Shown: piece by piece, positions 1-7,546 of the stretch
How the letters are laid out: every line of letters begins with the position of its first letter
How positions within the stretch are numbered: position 1 is the first letter of the stretch
Source of the DNA: a virus
Direction: 5' to 3' (one strand)
Virus record (IMG/VR): IMGVR_UViG_3300027782_006468
Location: 1 to 64,000 of that record
Length of the DNA: 64,000 nucleotides
The notes under the pieces: generated by a model
The model's input: the letters and a program-made list of their open reading frames with translations, nothing else
Told to the model about the DNA's origin: nothing
Databases searched by the model: none
Position numbers and translations under genes: made by a program

Positions 1-373
1 TATCGTCTGGCGAGATCGCACTGCAAATTCCCCCATATCCAAACAAAGCGGAGTAAGTCAACAAGCCAGTTGAAATGTTTCTATCGTAAATCCTTGTCTG
101 ACCTGTTCCAATTACATAAACATTTTTTCCGTCTTGAGAAATCAAAAGTTTGGAATAGCTTGAAACTGGGTTTGCTGGATCTACTGGAGTCGTGCTGTTT
201 AAAGTTAAAGTTCCAGTCAAAGTGTCACGATTGTAGATTAAAATCACAGAAGAATTGGAACTGTTGACATAGACATTTTTGCCGTCAGAAGAGATGCATC
301 CAGATGTGGGCGCATCTCCAGCCGATATCACTCCATTTTCAATCAGATACCCAAGACTCCATCTGTCTGCCAT
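1..373 (-). CDS. Beta-propeller (YVTN/lactonase-like) protein, N-terminal part, cut by window edge
   Basis: An uninterrupted frame runs from an ATG at 373 to the window edge. It starts MADRWSLGYLIENG and contains two copies of the blade motif SxDGKNVYV (around residues 28-36 and 73-81), each followed by a stretch like IYNRDTLTG or IYDRNISTG. That is the pattern of YVTN or lactonase-like seven-bladed propellers. There is no signal peptide. In a phage such a protein could be a fibre or surface-binding part, but that is inference. The C-terminal part lies outside the window. Confidence 0.7.
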   Translation of the reverse strand, partial: MADRWSLGYLIENGVISAGDAPTSGCISSDGKNVYVNSSNSSVILIYNRDTLTGTLTLNSTTPVDPANPVSSYSKLLISQDGKNVYVIGTGQTRIYDRNISTGLLTYSALFGYGGICSAISPDD

Positions 374-398
374 AACAATTGTTTCCTCTATATGAAAA

Positions 399-1124
399 TC
401 ATACCTTCTTTTCTATTTCTGAAAACTTTTCTAATATATCAGCAATAAGTGGATGGCGAACTATATTGCATGGCTTGAATTTTATAACTCCAATTTTGCC
501 AATTTCGCTCATTTTATTTACAACATCTGTTAACATAAAATTTCCATTTCTAATGTCTGATTGATCTGGATCTCCTGTGATAATCATTTTGCTATTCTTA
601 CCAAACCTTGTCATAAATAATTTAATTTGTGTTGTAGTTGCATTTTGAGCTTCATCGAAAATACATATAGCATCATTGAATGTTCTTCCCCTACAATATG
701 CTATTGGTGCTATCTCTATAGCTTTATTTATAATTTCTTTTTCTGGACTTTCCTTTCCAATGCATCTGTCCATACAATCATACATTGGCATCATGTATGG
801 ATTTAGCTTTTCTTCAAACGAGCCGGGAAGAAAACCAAGTGACTCACCAGATTCAACCACAGGTCTTGTAAGAACTATTTTTTCTCTCTTTTTCGCAAGA
901 ACTTCGCTAATAGCAAAGGCACAAGCTAATTGACTTTTCCCTGTTCCAGCTGGACCGATAAGAAATAAAACATCATATTGATCGAATGCAGCCCACGCAT
1001 CTCTTTGAGCAGTATTTAAAAATTCAAATTTAAATCCAGACTCTACCTTACTTGCGTGTTTTGGTATATGTGGTTCATATTGTTTAGGTTTTCTATCTGT
1101 CTTCTTTTTTTTATATCTTGGCAT
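399..1124 (-). CDS. phoH: PhoH-family ATPase
   Basis: A 241-residue P-loop protein. Walker A is GPAGTGKS, Walker B is CIFDEAQNA, and the downstream motif IITGDPDQSD is typical of PhoH; the C-terminal region ends in the usual NIVRHPLI segment. PhoH proteins are predicted RNA-associated ATPases and are very common in large phages, where their role is unsettled. The frame stays open upstream to 1178, but the ATG at 1124 (MPRYKKKKT) gives the basic start expected; the upstream start would add hydrophobic residues foreign to the family. The start is the only uncertain point. Confidence 0.9.
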   Translation of the reverse strand: MPRYKKKKTDRKPKQYEPHIPKHASKVESGFKFEFLNTAQRDAWAAFDQYDVLFLIGPAGTGKSQLACAFAISEVLAKKREKIVLTRPVVESGESLGFLPGSFEEKLNPYMMPMYDCMDRCIGKESPEKEIINKAIEIAPIAYCRGRTFNDAICIFDEAQNATTTQIKLFMTRFGKNSKMIITGDPDQSDIRNGNFMLTDVVNKMSEIGKIGVIKFKPCNIVRHPLIADILEKFSEIEKKV

Positions 1125-1183
1125 TGATGGTGTCCATAAAAGGTAACTTGATAATCTATATATATCGATAGACAACACAAATA

Positions 1184-1642
1184 ATGAAGCATAGGAAATT
1201 CATGATCAATTTAAATTTCAAAATGTTTTTTGAATCAGAAAAAAATGGTGATTTAAAAAAATTACTTAAAAAGATTCCTTCGAGCCACAAAGAACTGGTT
1301 AAAGATTTTAAGTTCAAATATACAAAAAATAACACCATAAATAGTAAGAATAAACATATAGGCGTGATTCACAAAGATAAAATTGAAGTTGCAGCACCAT
1401 GGAATTACGGAAGGGAATTCACTACTCTTCACGAAATAGCACATATGGTTTGGGCATATAAGATGACAAATAAACTAAAAAAAGAATGGTCTAATATTGT
1501 AAAAAAAACCAAAAATAAACCACAAGATACAGATGAAGAGCTTTTCTGTCATTCTTATGCACAATATTATGCGAAGAATAAGTTGTTGAAATTTGATATT
1601 CCAGAATGGAATAAATTTATCTCTAAAAAAATACCCGCTTAA
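1184..1642 (+). CDS. Small HExxH zinc metallopeptidase-like protein
   Basis: A 152-residue protein with the zincin motif TTLHEIAHMVW (about residues 84-94). A second acidic helix, DEELFCHSYAQYYA (about 118-131), could supply the third zinc ligand (Glu), as in gluzincins. The N-terminal third is lysine-rich. There is no signal peptide, so it probably acts in the cytoplasm. It lies alone on the plus strand; its last four bases overlap the end of the convergent glycosyltransferase gene. The substrate is unknown. Candidates are a host regulator (as with ImmA-type proteases) or a virion protein. Confidence 0.6.
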   Translation: MKHRKFMINLNFKMFFESEKNGDLKKLLKKIPSSHKELVKDFKFKYTKNNTINSKNKHIGVIHKDKIEVAAPWNYGREFTTLHEIAHMVWAYKMTNKLKKEWSNIVKKTKNKPQDTDEELFCHSYAQYYAKNKLLKFDIPEWNKFISKKIPA

Positions 1643-2364
1643 AGAGGTCTTGACTGCGTTTGACTTATCAATCTTGGTAATACAGAAACTGCCTCTTCTT
1701 GTAATTTTTCATATTCATTAATTCCAAGAGAGAAAATCTTATAGTGATGCAAGACTGGTGTACGCATAATTTGAGGTTTATGACCACGAGATTGTGCTTT
1801 CATAGTCATTACAAAACTTGTTCCAATTTGTGGCAATTCTTCTGGCCAAGGTCCAATATCGCTCCAACAATCCCTTGTCATCATGATGCAATGATCCATA
1901 ATGAATCCTACATCTTGACTTCCAACTGTATAGGTTTGCGTATCAAGACCTATAAATCCAGATGATGTAGATTCAGCTACATTCAACAAAAGATCTAACC
2001 AACTTGGATTTGTAATAACAATATCACAATGCATAAAGATAAGATATTTAGAATTTTTATCAGATGCATTGGCACCCTTATTACAAGCTGCCGACCAATA
2101 AAGATTCTTTTCATTACGAACTACCTTAACAGTTCCTTCGATTTCATCAAGAAACTGTTGAGATTCTTTTTCGCTTCCATTATCAACAACAATAATTTCA
2201 TAATTAGAATTAAAACTAGTCACACAAATGCTTTGCAAAAGCAAATTGAGATATTCTGGTCTGTCTTTATGAACAACAATAATAGAAATTTGTTCATCGC
2301 TATAATTTTTCAATGAAACTGTCAGATCTGATCTTGATGTGTCTAAAATGCTTCCAGAACTCAT
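1639..2364 (-). CDS. Family 2 glycosyltransferase
   Basis: A 241-residue GT-A fold enzyme. Residues 25-60 hold the nucleotide-sugar binding strand (SIIVVHKDRPEYLNLLL and EIIVVDNGS). The DxD-like motif is FMHCDIVI near residue 115. The C-terminal part (LHHYKIFSLG) may bind the acceptor. It transfers a sugar from a nucleotide donor; donor and acceptor are unknown. A GGAG ribosome site precedes the ATG at 2364. It is one of about eight glycosyltransferase-like genes in the window. Confidence 0.8.
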   Translation of the reverse strand: MSSGSILDTSRSDLTVSLKNYSDEQISIIVVHKDRPEYLNLLLQSICVTSFNSNYEIIVVDNGSEKESQQFLDEIEGTVKVVRNEKNLYWSAACNKGANASDKNSKYLIFMHCDIVITNPSWLDLLLNVAESTSSGFIGLDTQTYTVGSQDVGFIMDHCIMMTRDCWSDIGPWPEELPQIGTSFVMTMKAQSRGHKPQIMRTPVLHHYKIFSLGINEYEKLQEEAVSVLPRLISQTQSRPL

Positions 2365-2366
2365 AA

Positions 2367-2579
2367 TTAATTCTCCACTTCAATTTCAAACACCGCACGG
2401 ATACAGACACACTGAACTGGTCCTGTTGGAGTTTGAATTGTTTCTGCGTATTGTTTTGCTAATTTATTTACAGCCTCTTCTGCCTTATTTCTGGCACTAA
2501 AGGCTCTTTCTGGCTTTACAACAATGTATTCGCCTTCTACTTGTCTTGCGACACTGATAATTGCATAAAATTTTTCCAT
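2367..2579 (-). CDS. Hypothetical protein, 70 aa
   Basis: Not recognised. A small, probably soluble protein beginning MEKFYAIISVARQVEGEY with alternating strand and helix character and an Arg/Lys-rich middle helix. It sits two bases upstream of the glycosyltransferase gene on the same strand, so the two are probably co-translated. Confidence 0.6.
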   Translation of the reverse strand: MEKFYAIISVARQVEGEYIVVKPERAFSARNKAEEAVNKLAKQYAETIQTPTGPVQCVCIRAVFEIEVEN

Positions 2580-2599
2580 AAAATAATTGAGTATGTTAT

Positions 2600-3178
2600 T
2601 TAAAATTCATCATTTGAAATTTCTTTTAATCCATAAGGAATTTTAATTTCTTCTTTTTTTTGCACAATTTCTTCTTGTTTTTGATCTTTTAAAATTTCTT
2701 CTTGTTTCGGAAAAATTTCAATTTCTTCTTGTTTTGAAACAATTTCTTCTTGTTTTTGAGTTTTATTTATTTCTGGCATGTCCATTTCATCAAAATCATT
2801 TTTTATGCTTTTGATTGATGGCAAAGACATATTTTTTGGCTCTGGTTTTTTAAAATCGTCATTTAACGAATCTAATTTTTTGTAATTACTATCACCTAAT
2901 TCGCCAATAAATAAAGGACGACTTTTATGAGCAGCCTTCTGAGCAATTGCAAGATTATTTTGAAAGTTCTTCCCAAAATTAGAATAAGCACTGTGTGGAT
3001 ATTTGCTTACCATTTTTTTAAGTTCTTCTTTTACTGTTTCATCGTAACCTCTCTTATCAATCCAAGCAAATATTTTATCTAATGTTAAAATCCTAAAGTC
3101 ACGATTTGGCTGTGTATCTTGATCATTTTTTAATTGCGTTACCTTAAATTTCATTGATTCTGCTGAGTGATCTGGCAT
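2600..3178 (-). CDS. Hypothetical protein with KQEEI repeats
   Basis: A 192-residue protein of unknown role. The first 110 residues look globular and basic. The last 60 are a low-complexity tail with five copies of a KQEEI/KKEEI motif separated by short hydrophobic spacers (EIEIFP, ILKDQ). The tail is probably an extended or coiled-coil segment. Seven bases separate it from the upstream gene. Confidence 0.6.
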   Translation of the reverse strand: MPDHSAESMKFKVTQLKNDQDTQPNRDFRILTLDKIFAWIDKRGYDETVKEELKKMVSKYPHSAYSNFGKNFQNNLAIAQKAAHKSRPLFIGELGDSNYKKLDSLNDDFKKPEPKNMSLPSIKSIKNDFDEMDMPEINKTQKQEEIVSKQEEIEIFPKQEEILKDQKQEEIVQKKEEIKIPYGLKEISNDEF

Positions 3179-3184
3179 AATTTC

Positions 3185-3505
3185 CTACTTTTTTGTTTTT
3201 TCATTTTGAACTGAAATATTTTCCATATCAGGAGTAAGACCAAAAAACGATTTGTCTCCCTGTCTTGCATGACTCATATTTTCAAAAATATGTGCTGGAA
3301 TTGCAAAATCTAAACTTTCTATCGAATTAGAACAATGTTTTACAAGTTCATTTTCTATAAATTCTTTTTTTTGCTGATCCATGCTTCCGACAAAGAATAC
3401 TTTTTTAGAAGTGTGTTCAAAAAAAACCAACACAGATTCCGAAGAATCTTCTTCTTTTAATGTTATTTGGAATGGAGTCAACATATTTATTTCTGATATT
3501 TGCAT
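3185..3505 (-). CDS. Hypothetical protein, 106 aa
   Basis: Not recognised. The ATG at 3505 (MQISEINMLTPFQ) is preferred over the longer frame to 3619, because the longer version would run into the divergent gene starting at 3526. The protein is mixed alpha/beta, with a strand-rich centre (SVLVFFEHTSKKVFFVG). It forms a tight divergent pair with the plus-strand gene at 3526; only 20 bases separate the two starts. Confidence 0.55.
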   Translation of the reverse strand: MQISEINMLTPFQITLKEEDSSESVLVFFEHTSKKVFFVGSMDQQKKEFIENELVKHCSNSIESLDFAIPAHIFENMSHARQGDKSFFGLTPDMENISVQNEKTKK

Positions 3506-3525
3506 TGTAACTCGTAAATATAAAC

Positions 3526-3870
3526 ATGAAAAGTAATTTTTCCATGTACTGTAGATTACAAGAGTTATGTGAATCTCACTCTTTGTATATTCCAGAAAAT
3601 TTTGATTGGGTAAAACCATATTTGAGCTTACTGCCCAATTATGATTTGCAATTGCCCATTATAACCAGAAAGTCAAAGATTCACATGATTCAAAGAAATA
3701 AGAATCCAATAACAATACATTTCGAGAACGGAGGAAAAATGTATTGTAGTCACGATGAATTTCTTCGTTTGCCAAAAAATCTGGAGCTTGGGAAAACAAT
3801 TGAATACACTCTTTTTGATCGTGGTTTCGATAAGCCCATGATCATAAAATCTTTTAAAATTATTTCTTAA
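3526..3870 (+). CDS. Hypothetical protein, 114 aa
   Basis: Not recognised. It begins MKSNFSMYCRLQEL and ends in a beta-rich half (TIHFENGGKMYCSHDEF). It lies on the plus strand among minus-strand genes and its end overlaps the convergent membrane-protein gene by 11 bases. Support is frame length, an orderly composition and the absence of a competing gene on the other strand. Confidence 0.5.
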   Translation: MKSNFSMYCRLQELCESHSLYIPENFDWVKPYLSLLPNYDLQLPIITRKSKIHMIQRNKNPITIHFENGGKMYCSHDEFLRLPKNLELGKTIEYTLFDRGFDKPMIIKSFKIIS

Positions 3871-4063
3871 TCTTATTGATATCAATCTTATCTGGATCAA
3901 ATCCGGGAGAAAAAGGCGAAGGAGAGTATTCCCTTTGTAACTTTTGAATAACTCTATCCGCTACTTTATCTACAATGATTTTATTGCAAACCAATAAAAT
4001 AAAAATAAATGAAGCAATAATAACCACCGGAATAAACAATTTGTTTTCTGTAATGTCTTTCAT
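3860..4063 (-). CDS. Small membrane protein, 67 aa
   Basis: One transmembrane helix (about residues 9-27, FIPVVIIASFIFILLVCNK) is followed by a short amphipathic helix (VADRVIQKLQREY) and a proline-rich tail. The predicted topology is a single-pass inner-membrane protein. Function unknown. Confidence 0.55.
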   Translation of the reverse strand: MKDITENKLFIPVVIIASFIFILLVCNKIIVDKVADRVIQKLQREYSPSPFSPGFDPDKIDINKIKK

Positions 4064-4079
4064 AAGTCTCCTATATTAT

Positions 4080-5126
4080 CTATAAATATTTTTTTGTTTT
4101 TTCAATCCAATCTTGTCTTCTTTTGGAAACATGCTTTTCTTCAAATTCTGTAAGCTTTGCAACAATATCTTCATATTCTTGAGGCATATTTCTAGGAACA
4201 TCAAGCTTTGGTATTATAAACATATCGCCCAATACAGATTTGCCACCCGGCAACCCCTTTCCAGCAATTCTAATTTGAGAATTTGGATAAGTTCCAGATG
4301 GTATCTTTGCTACTATTTTTTCTTTATAAACAGTTGGAACCTCTACTTCAAATCCCTTATAAAGTTGAGGATATGTACATGGCATTTCAATAATTATATG
4401 ATTGTCATGTCTCTGAAAAATTTCATGCTTCAATACATTTACCAAAATGATAAGATCACCAGCAGAACCTCTCTTTTCTCGACAAGGCTCACCTTGTCCA
4501 GAAAATTTCATCATGCCATCAACAGCACCCGCTGCTATATTAATTTGTATTTCTGCAGATTCTTGTTCTTTTGAAAAACTAGATCCAGAACACACATCAC
4601 AAGATTCTGCACTTATTTTTCCAGAACCGGCACAAGTCGAACATTGAGTTTGCAAATTAAAATTTGGCTCTATTTTGACAAATTGCAGACCACTTCCATT
4701 ACATTTATTACATGTCTGAATAGATTTAGAACCACTACCAGAACATGTATTGCAAATCTTACTTTTTGTCACACTAATTGTTTTGGAACAACCAGATGCA
4801 ATTTCTTCTAAAGTTACATCAACTTTAGATTGTATATTTCTACCTTTAAATGTTGATCTTCCAAAAATATCATTCATGGTTTGTGAAAAACCATGCGACC
4901 ATTCATTATTTGATCCAGAAAAACCAAATTGATCAAAATGACCCTTTTTACGAGGATCATTTAAAATGTCATAGGCTTCTTGAACATCACGAAATTTTTT
5001 TTCGGCATCAAGAACGCCTATATTTCTATCTGGATGATATTGTTTTGCCAACTTTCTGTAGGCATTTTGAATATCATCAGAATTAGAATTTCTGGAGAGA
5101 CCCAGTATTTGATAAGGGTCATTCAT
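4080..5126 (-). CDS. dnaJ: DnaJ-type co-chaperone
   Basis: A 348-residue type I Hsp40. The J domain (residues 1-65) carries the HPD tripeptide in QYHPDRN. A short Gly/Ser/Phe linker follows. The zinc domain (about 110-170) has the paired cysteine motifs CNTCSGSG, CNKCNGSG, CSTCAGSG and CDVCSGSS. The C-terminal substrate-binding domains follow. DnaJ delivers clients to DnaK and stimulates its ATPase; no DnaK is encoded here, so it must work with the host Hsp70. It is slightly shorter than E. coli DnaJ (376 residues). The GroES-like gene lies just upstream in the same direction. Confidence 0.92.
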   Translation of the reverse strand: MNDPYQILGLSRNSNSDDIQNAYRKLAKQYHPDRNIGVLDAEKKFRDVQEAYDILNDPRKKGHFDQFGFSGSNNEWSHGFSQTMNDIFGRSTFKGRNIQSKVDVTLEEIASGCSKTISVTKSKICNTCSGSGSKSIQTCNKCNGSGLQFVKIEPNFNLQTQCSTCAGSGKISAESCDVCSGSSFSKEQESAEIQINIAAGAVDGMMKFSGQGEPCREKRGSAGDLIILVNVLKHEIFQRHDNHIIIEMPCTYPQLYKGFEVEVPTVYKEKIVAKIPSGTYPNSQIRIAGKGLPGGKSVLGDMFIIPKLDVPRNMPQEYEDIVAKLTEFEEKHVSKRRQDWIEKTKKYL

Positions 5127-5137
5127 ATAATAATTTC

Positions 5138-5476
5138 CTACTCAGACAAAACCGCCCTAATTGCCATAGGTTCCATCAAAAAAGTATCTCTATGTGTTCC
5201 GTTTACATTTGGAGATAAAACACCAGCACCACTAATAAGAACTCTATCACCAACCTTAAAGCCCCAAGATTCATCATAGGTTGGTCCTACAGCCTTTACA
5301 TAGCCTTGGAGTGGAACCTTAGGATCAGTTCCATCAGATAGCTTAAGAACAGTATTCATGAGTTCTTGTGCAGTTAAAACTTCAACAAGGATTTGAGATC
5401 CGCAAGGTTTAACTCCCTTGATAGAAGACGAACAAGATAAAGCCATTCCATCTGCTCCAACAATTTTCTTAGTCAT
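5138..5476 (-). CDS. GroES-like co-chaperonin
   Basis: A 112-residue Cpn10-fold protein. The core matches GroES: PCGSQILVEVL, a long insertion where the mobile loop would be (LMNTVLKLSDGTDPKVP), then GYVKAVGP, the FKVGDRVLIS strand and a C-terminal FLMEPMAIRAVL. No GroEL is encoded here, so it should cap the host chaperonin, as phage T4 gp31 does for capsid folding. The 20-residue N-terminal extension is unusual for the family. It forms a pair with dnaJ, 11 bases apart. Confidence 0.82.
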   Translation of the reverse strand: MTKKIVGADGMALSCSSSIKGVKPCGSQILVEVLTAQELMNTVLKLSDGTDPKVPLQGYVKAVGPTYDESWGFKVGDRVLISGAGVLSPNVNGTHRDTFLMEPMAIRAVLSE

Positions 5477-5528
5477 ATAAATGCCCTTTGTAAAAATTCC
5501 TGATTATTATTTGTTATAGTAACTTTTA

Positions 5529-5765
5529 TTATATTTCTTCGCTACTAAAATAATGAAAATTTGGCAATATTGGTGCTGTAGTCAAAGTTATTTTTCCAAC
5601 TGAATCAACAATATCTCCTGATGGGAGTTTTTTATAAAAGTCTTCCACTAAATTATCACAAAAATTATCAATTAGGTCTAAATGACCAAAACATCCTTCT
5701 TGATATACTGATTTCACAAAAGATAAAAGTTCTTCTTTGTTTATAAGTTTGCAATCCTTATTCAT
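5529..5765 (-). CDS. Hypothetical protein, 78 aa
   Basis: Not recognised. An acidic, mainly helical small protein (MNKDCKLINKEELLSFVKSV). It is preceded by a large unknown gene on the same strand, 7 bases away. Confidence 0.55.
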   Translation of the reverse strand: MNKDCKLINKEELLSFVKSVYQEGCFGHLDLIDNFCDNLVEDFYKKLPSGDIVDSVGKITLTTAPILPNFHYFSSEEI

Positions 5766-5772
5766 ATAATCC

Positions 5773-6981
5773 TCACAGCCAATAAGTAATAAAATAACAC
5801 TTGTGATCTTTTTCAGCCACTATGATTGGATAAAAAATATTATTTTGAATCATATAACGATCAAAATCAAGCTTGCAATCGTTATAATCTTTATGTCTTC
5901 TTTCACAACCATTCAAATCAACAAAACCATAATGAGACTCATATTCTGGAATCTTAACTGATGGAACAATTATTCCAAAAAAATCAAAAATAGGTTTATT
6001 TCCAACTTCTGGAAAATTATCTAATGTATTAAAAACGCCATTTACATTATCGGTTACAATAGATTTGAAATAAGATAAAGGATAAATAATTGGCTGATAT
6101 TCAAAGGCATCTAAATTTGAATCGCCAATAAATTTAACTCCCTGCAAATAATCATTTTTTATACTTATTTTTAAATTATCAGAAGAAAATTGATAATCTA
6201 TGTTTTCAACCTTCATTTCAAAGCCAATATTTCTTGCCAATATAATAGCAGATGAAGACATTGTTATTCTGTTGAATCCAAAGTATGTATTATATACATG
6301 ATCTTGAATATTTATAAGGTTTTTTCTAATCTCTTGAGCCAACATCAAACAACCCATTTGTTCGTATCTATCAGCCTTAATTTCCATGTCTTTTAATTCA
6401 GAAAACAAAGATTCATCGAAACGCAAGTGCTTATAAAAATCTTGCGAGTGACTTGTATAATAACTAATTCCTTTTTTATAAACTCCATGCAAATCAATAA
6501 ATTGCATCTTCTTTTGACATCTTATTTTTTCAATTTTATCTCTATCGTTGACAAAGCGAACATTACATCTATTTTTTTCTGGTTCATCTATTTTCATGAT
6601 AGAGTTATATTTTTTTTCAATATAATTTATTGAATGTTCCATCAAAATATTTTGAACATGTGCAAATTCTTTTTTTTTCAATAATTTATAAGATATAATT
6701 ATTTCATTTATAAAATGCGAAAGATCACTTTTATCTTTAAATGATCCATCATAGCAATTTGAAAGGTCTGGATGTTTTCTATCGATTGAAGAAAAAAAAG
6801 CATACATCTTCTTACCAATACTTCCAAACAATGATTCAATCAATTGCTCGTCACAAGACAAAATTTTATCTATAATCTTACAATCAGACTTTTTTAATTT
6901 TAAATTATTCTTTGTTCGATTGAGTCTTTTACAAAACTCTTCAAAAAAAGCTTTTGTATTATCTGACAAAATATTATTCAT
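5773..6981 (-). CDS. Hypothetical protein, 402 aa
   Basis: Not recognised. A large soluble protein. The helical N-terminal half (about 1-240) is rich in Lys and Ile. The C-terminal third is strand-rich and ends in aromatic segments (HYGFVDLNGCERRHKDY, CYFITYWL). No catalytic motif can be pointed out. It lies seven bases downstream of infC in the same direction, so it is probably translated from the same message. Confidence 0.65.
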   Translation of the reverse strand: MNNILSDNTKAFFEEFCKRLNRTKNNLKLKKSDCKIIDKILSCDEQLIESLFGSIGKKMYAFFSSIDRKHPDLSNCYDGSFKDKSDLSHFINEIIISYKLLKKKEFAHVQNILMEHSINYIEKKYNSIMKIDEPEKNRCNVRFVNDRDKIEKIRCQKKMQFIDLHGVYKKGISYYTSHSQDFYKHLRFDESLFSELKDMEIKADRYEQMGCLMLAQEIRKNLINIQDHVYNTYFGFNRITMSSSAIILARNIGFEMKVENIDYQFSSDNLKISIKNDYLQGVKFIGDSNLDAFEYQPIIYPLSYFKSIVTDNVNGVFNTLDNFPEVGNKPIFDFFGIIVPSVKIPEYESHYGFVDLNGCERRHKDYNDCKLDFDRYMIQNNIFYPIIVAEKDHKCYFITYWL

Positions 6982-6988
6982 TTGTGCC

Positions 6989-7546
6989 TCATGATTTGGA
7001 AAATATACTACAAATCATTTTTGAGCCATCAAATTTTGGTGCAATTTCCACTTGACTTTCTTTAGCTAAACCATCGATCAACTTTTGCATCAAAATAATT
7101 CCACCTTCACGATGATTCATTTCCCTGCCTTTGAATTTTATTACAAACTGCACCTTATAACCATCTTCAAGAAACTTTCTTGCCTGACTAAGCTTTGTTT
7201 CAATATCTCCACACGCAATTGCTGGACGCAATCTAATTTCTTTATACTGAACAGTTGCTTCTCTTTGCTTTTTTGCCGCCTCTTTTTCCTTCAGCTTCTT
7301 TTCATATTTAAATTTTCCATAATCCATTATTTTACATATAGGTGGAGATGTATTTGCAACTACTTCGACTAAATCTAAACCAGCTTCATCGGCAATTTTT
7401 CTGGCATAGTCTGTATTTACGATTCCAAGCTGTTCATCTCCATTTGAAAGTCTAACTTGTGGTACTTTTATTTGAAAATTTATTCTTAACTCACCGGGCT
7501 TTAAAAAATTGTTATTGTCTGGTCTTCGATAATTCGAATGATACAT
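6989..7546 (-). CDS. infC: Translation initiation factor IF-3
   Basis: A 185-residue protein with both IF-3 domains. The N-domain is around residues 15-85 (RINFQIKVPQVRL, LGIVNTDYARKIADEAGLDLVEV, PPICKIMDYGKFKYE). The lysine-rich linker helix follows. The C-domain is 95-185 (KEIRLRPAIACGDIETKLSQA, FLEDGYKVQFVIKFKGRE). IF-3 binds the 30S subunit, blocks premature 50S joining and checks the start codon and initiator tRNA. The length is close to that of bacterial IF-3 (about 180), with a short Asn/Pro extension at the N terminus. The start ATG shares a base with the stop of the upstream ThDP enzyme (TAATG), so the two are translationally coupled. Confidence 0.93.
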   Translation of the reverse strand: MYHSNYRRPDNNNFLKPGELRINFQIKVPQVRLSNGDEQLGIVNTDYARKIADEAGLDLVEVVANTSPPICKIMDYGKFKYEKKLKEKEAAKKQREATVQYKEIRLRPAIACGDIETKLSQARKFLEDGYKVQFVIKFKGREMNHREGGIILMQKLIDGLAKESQVEIAPKFDGSKMICSIFSKS

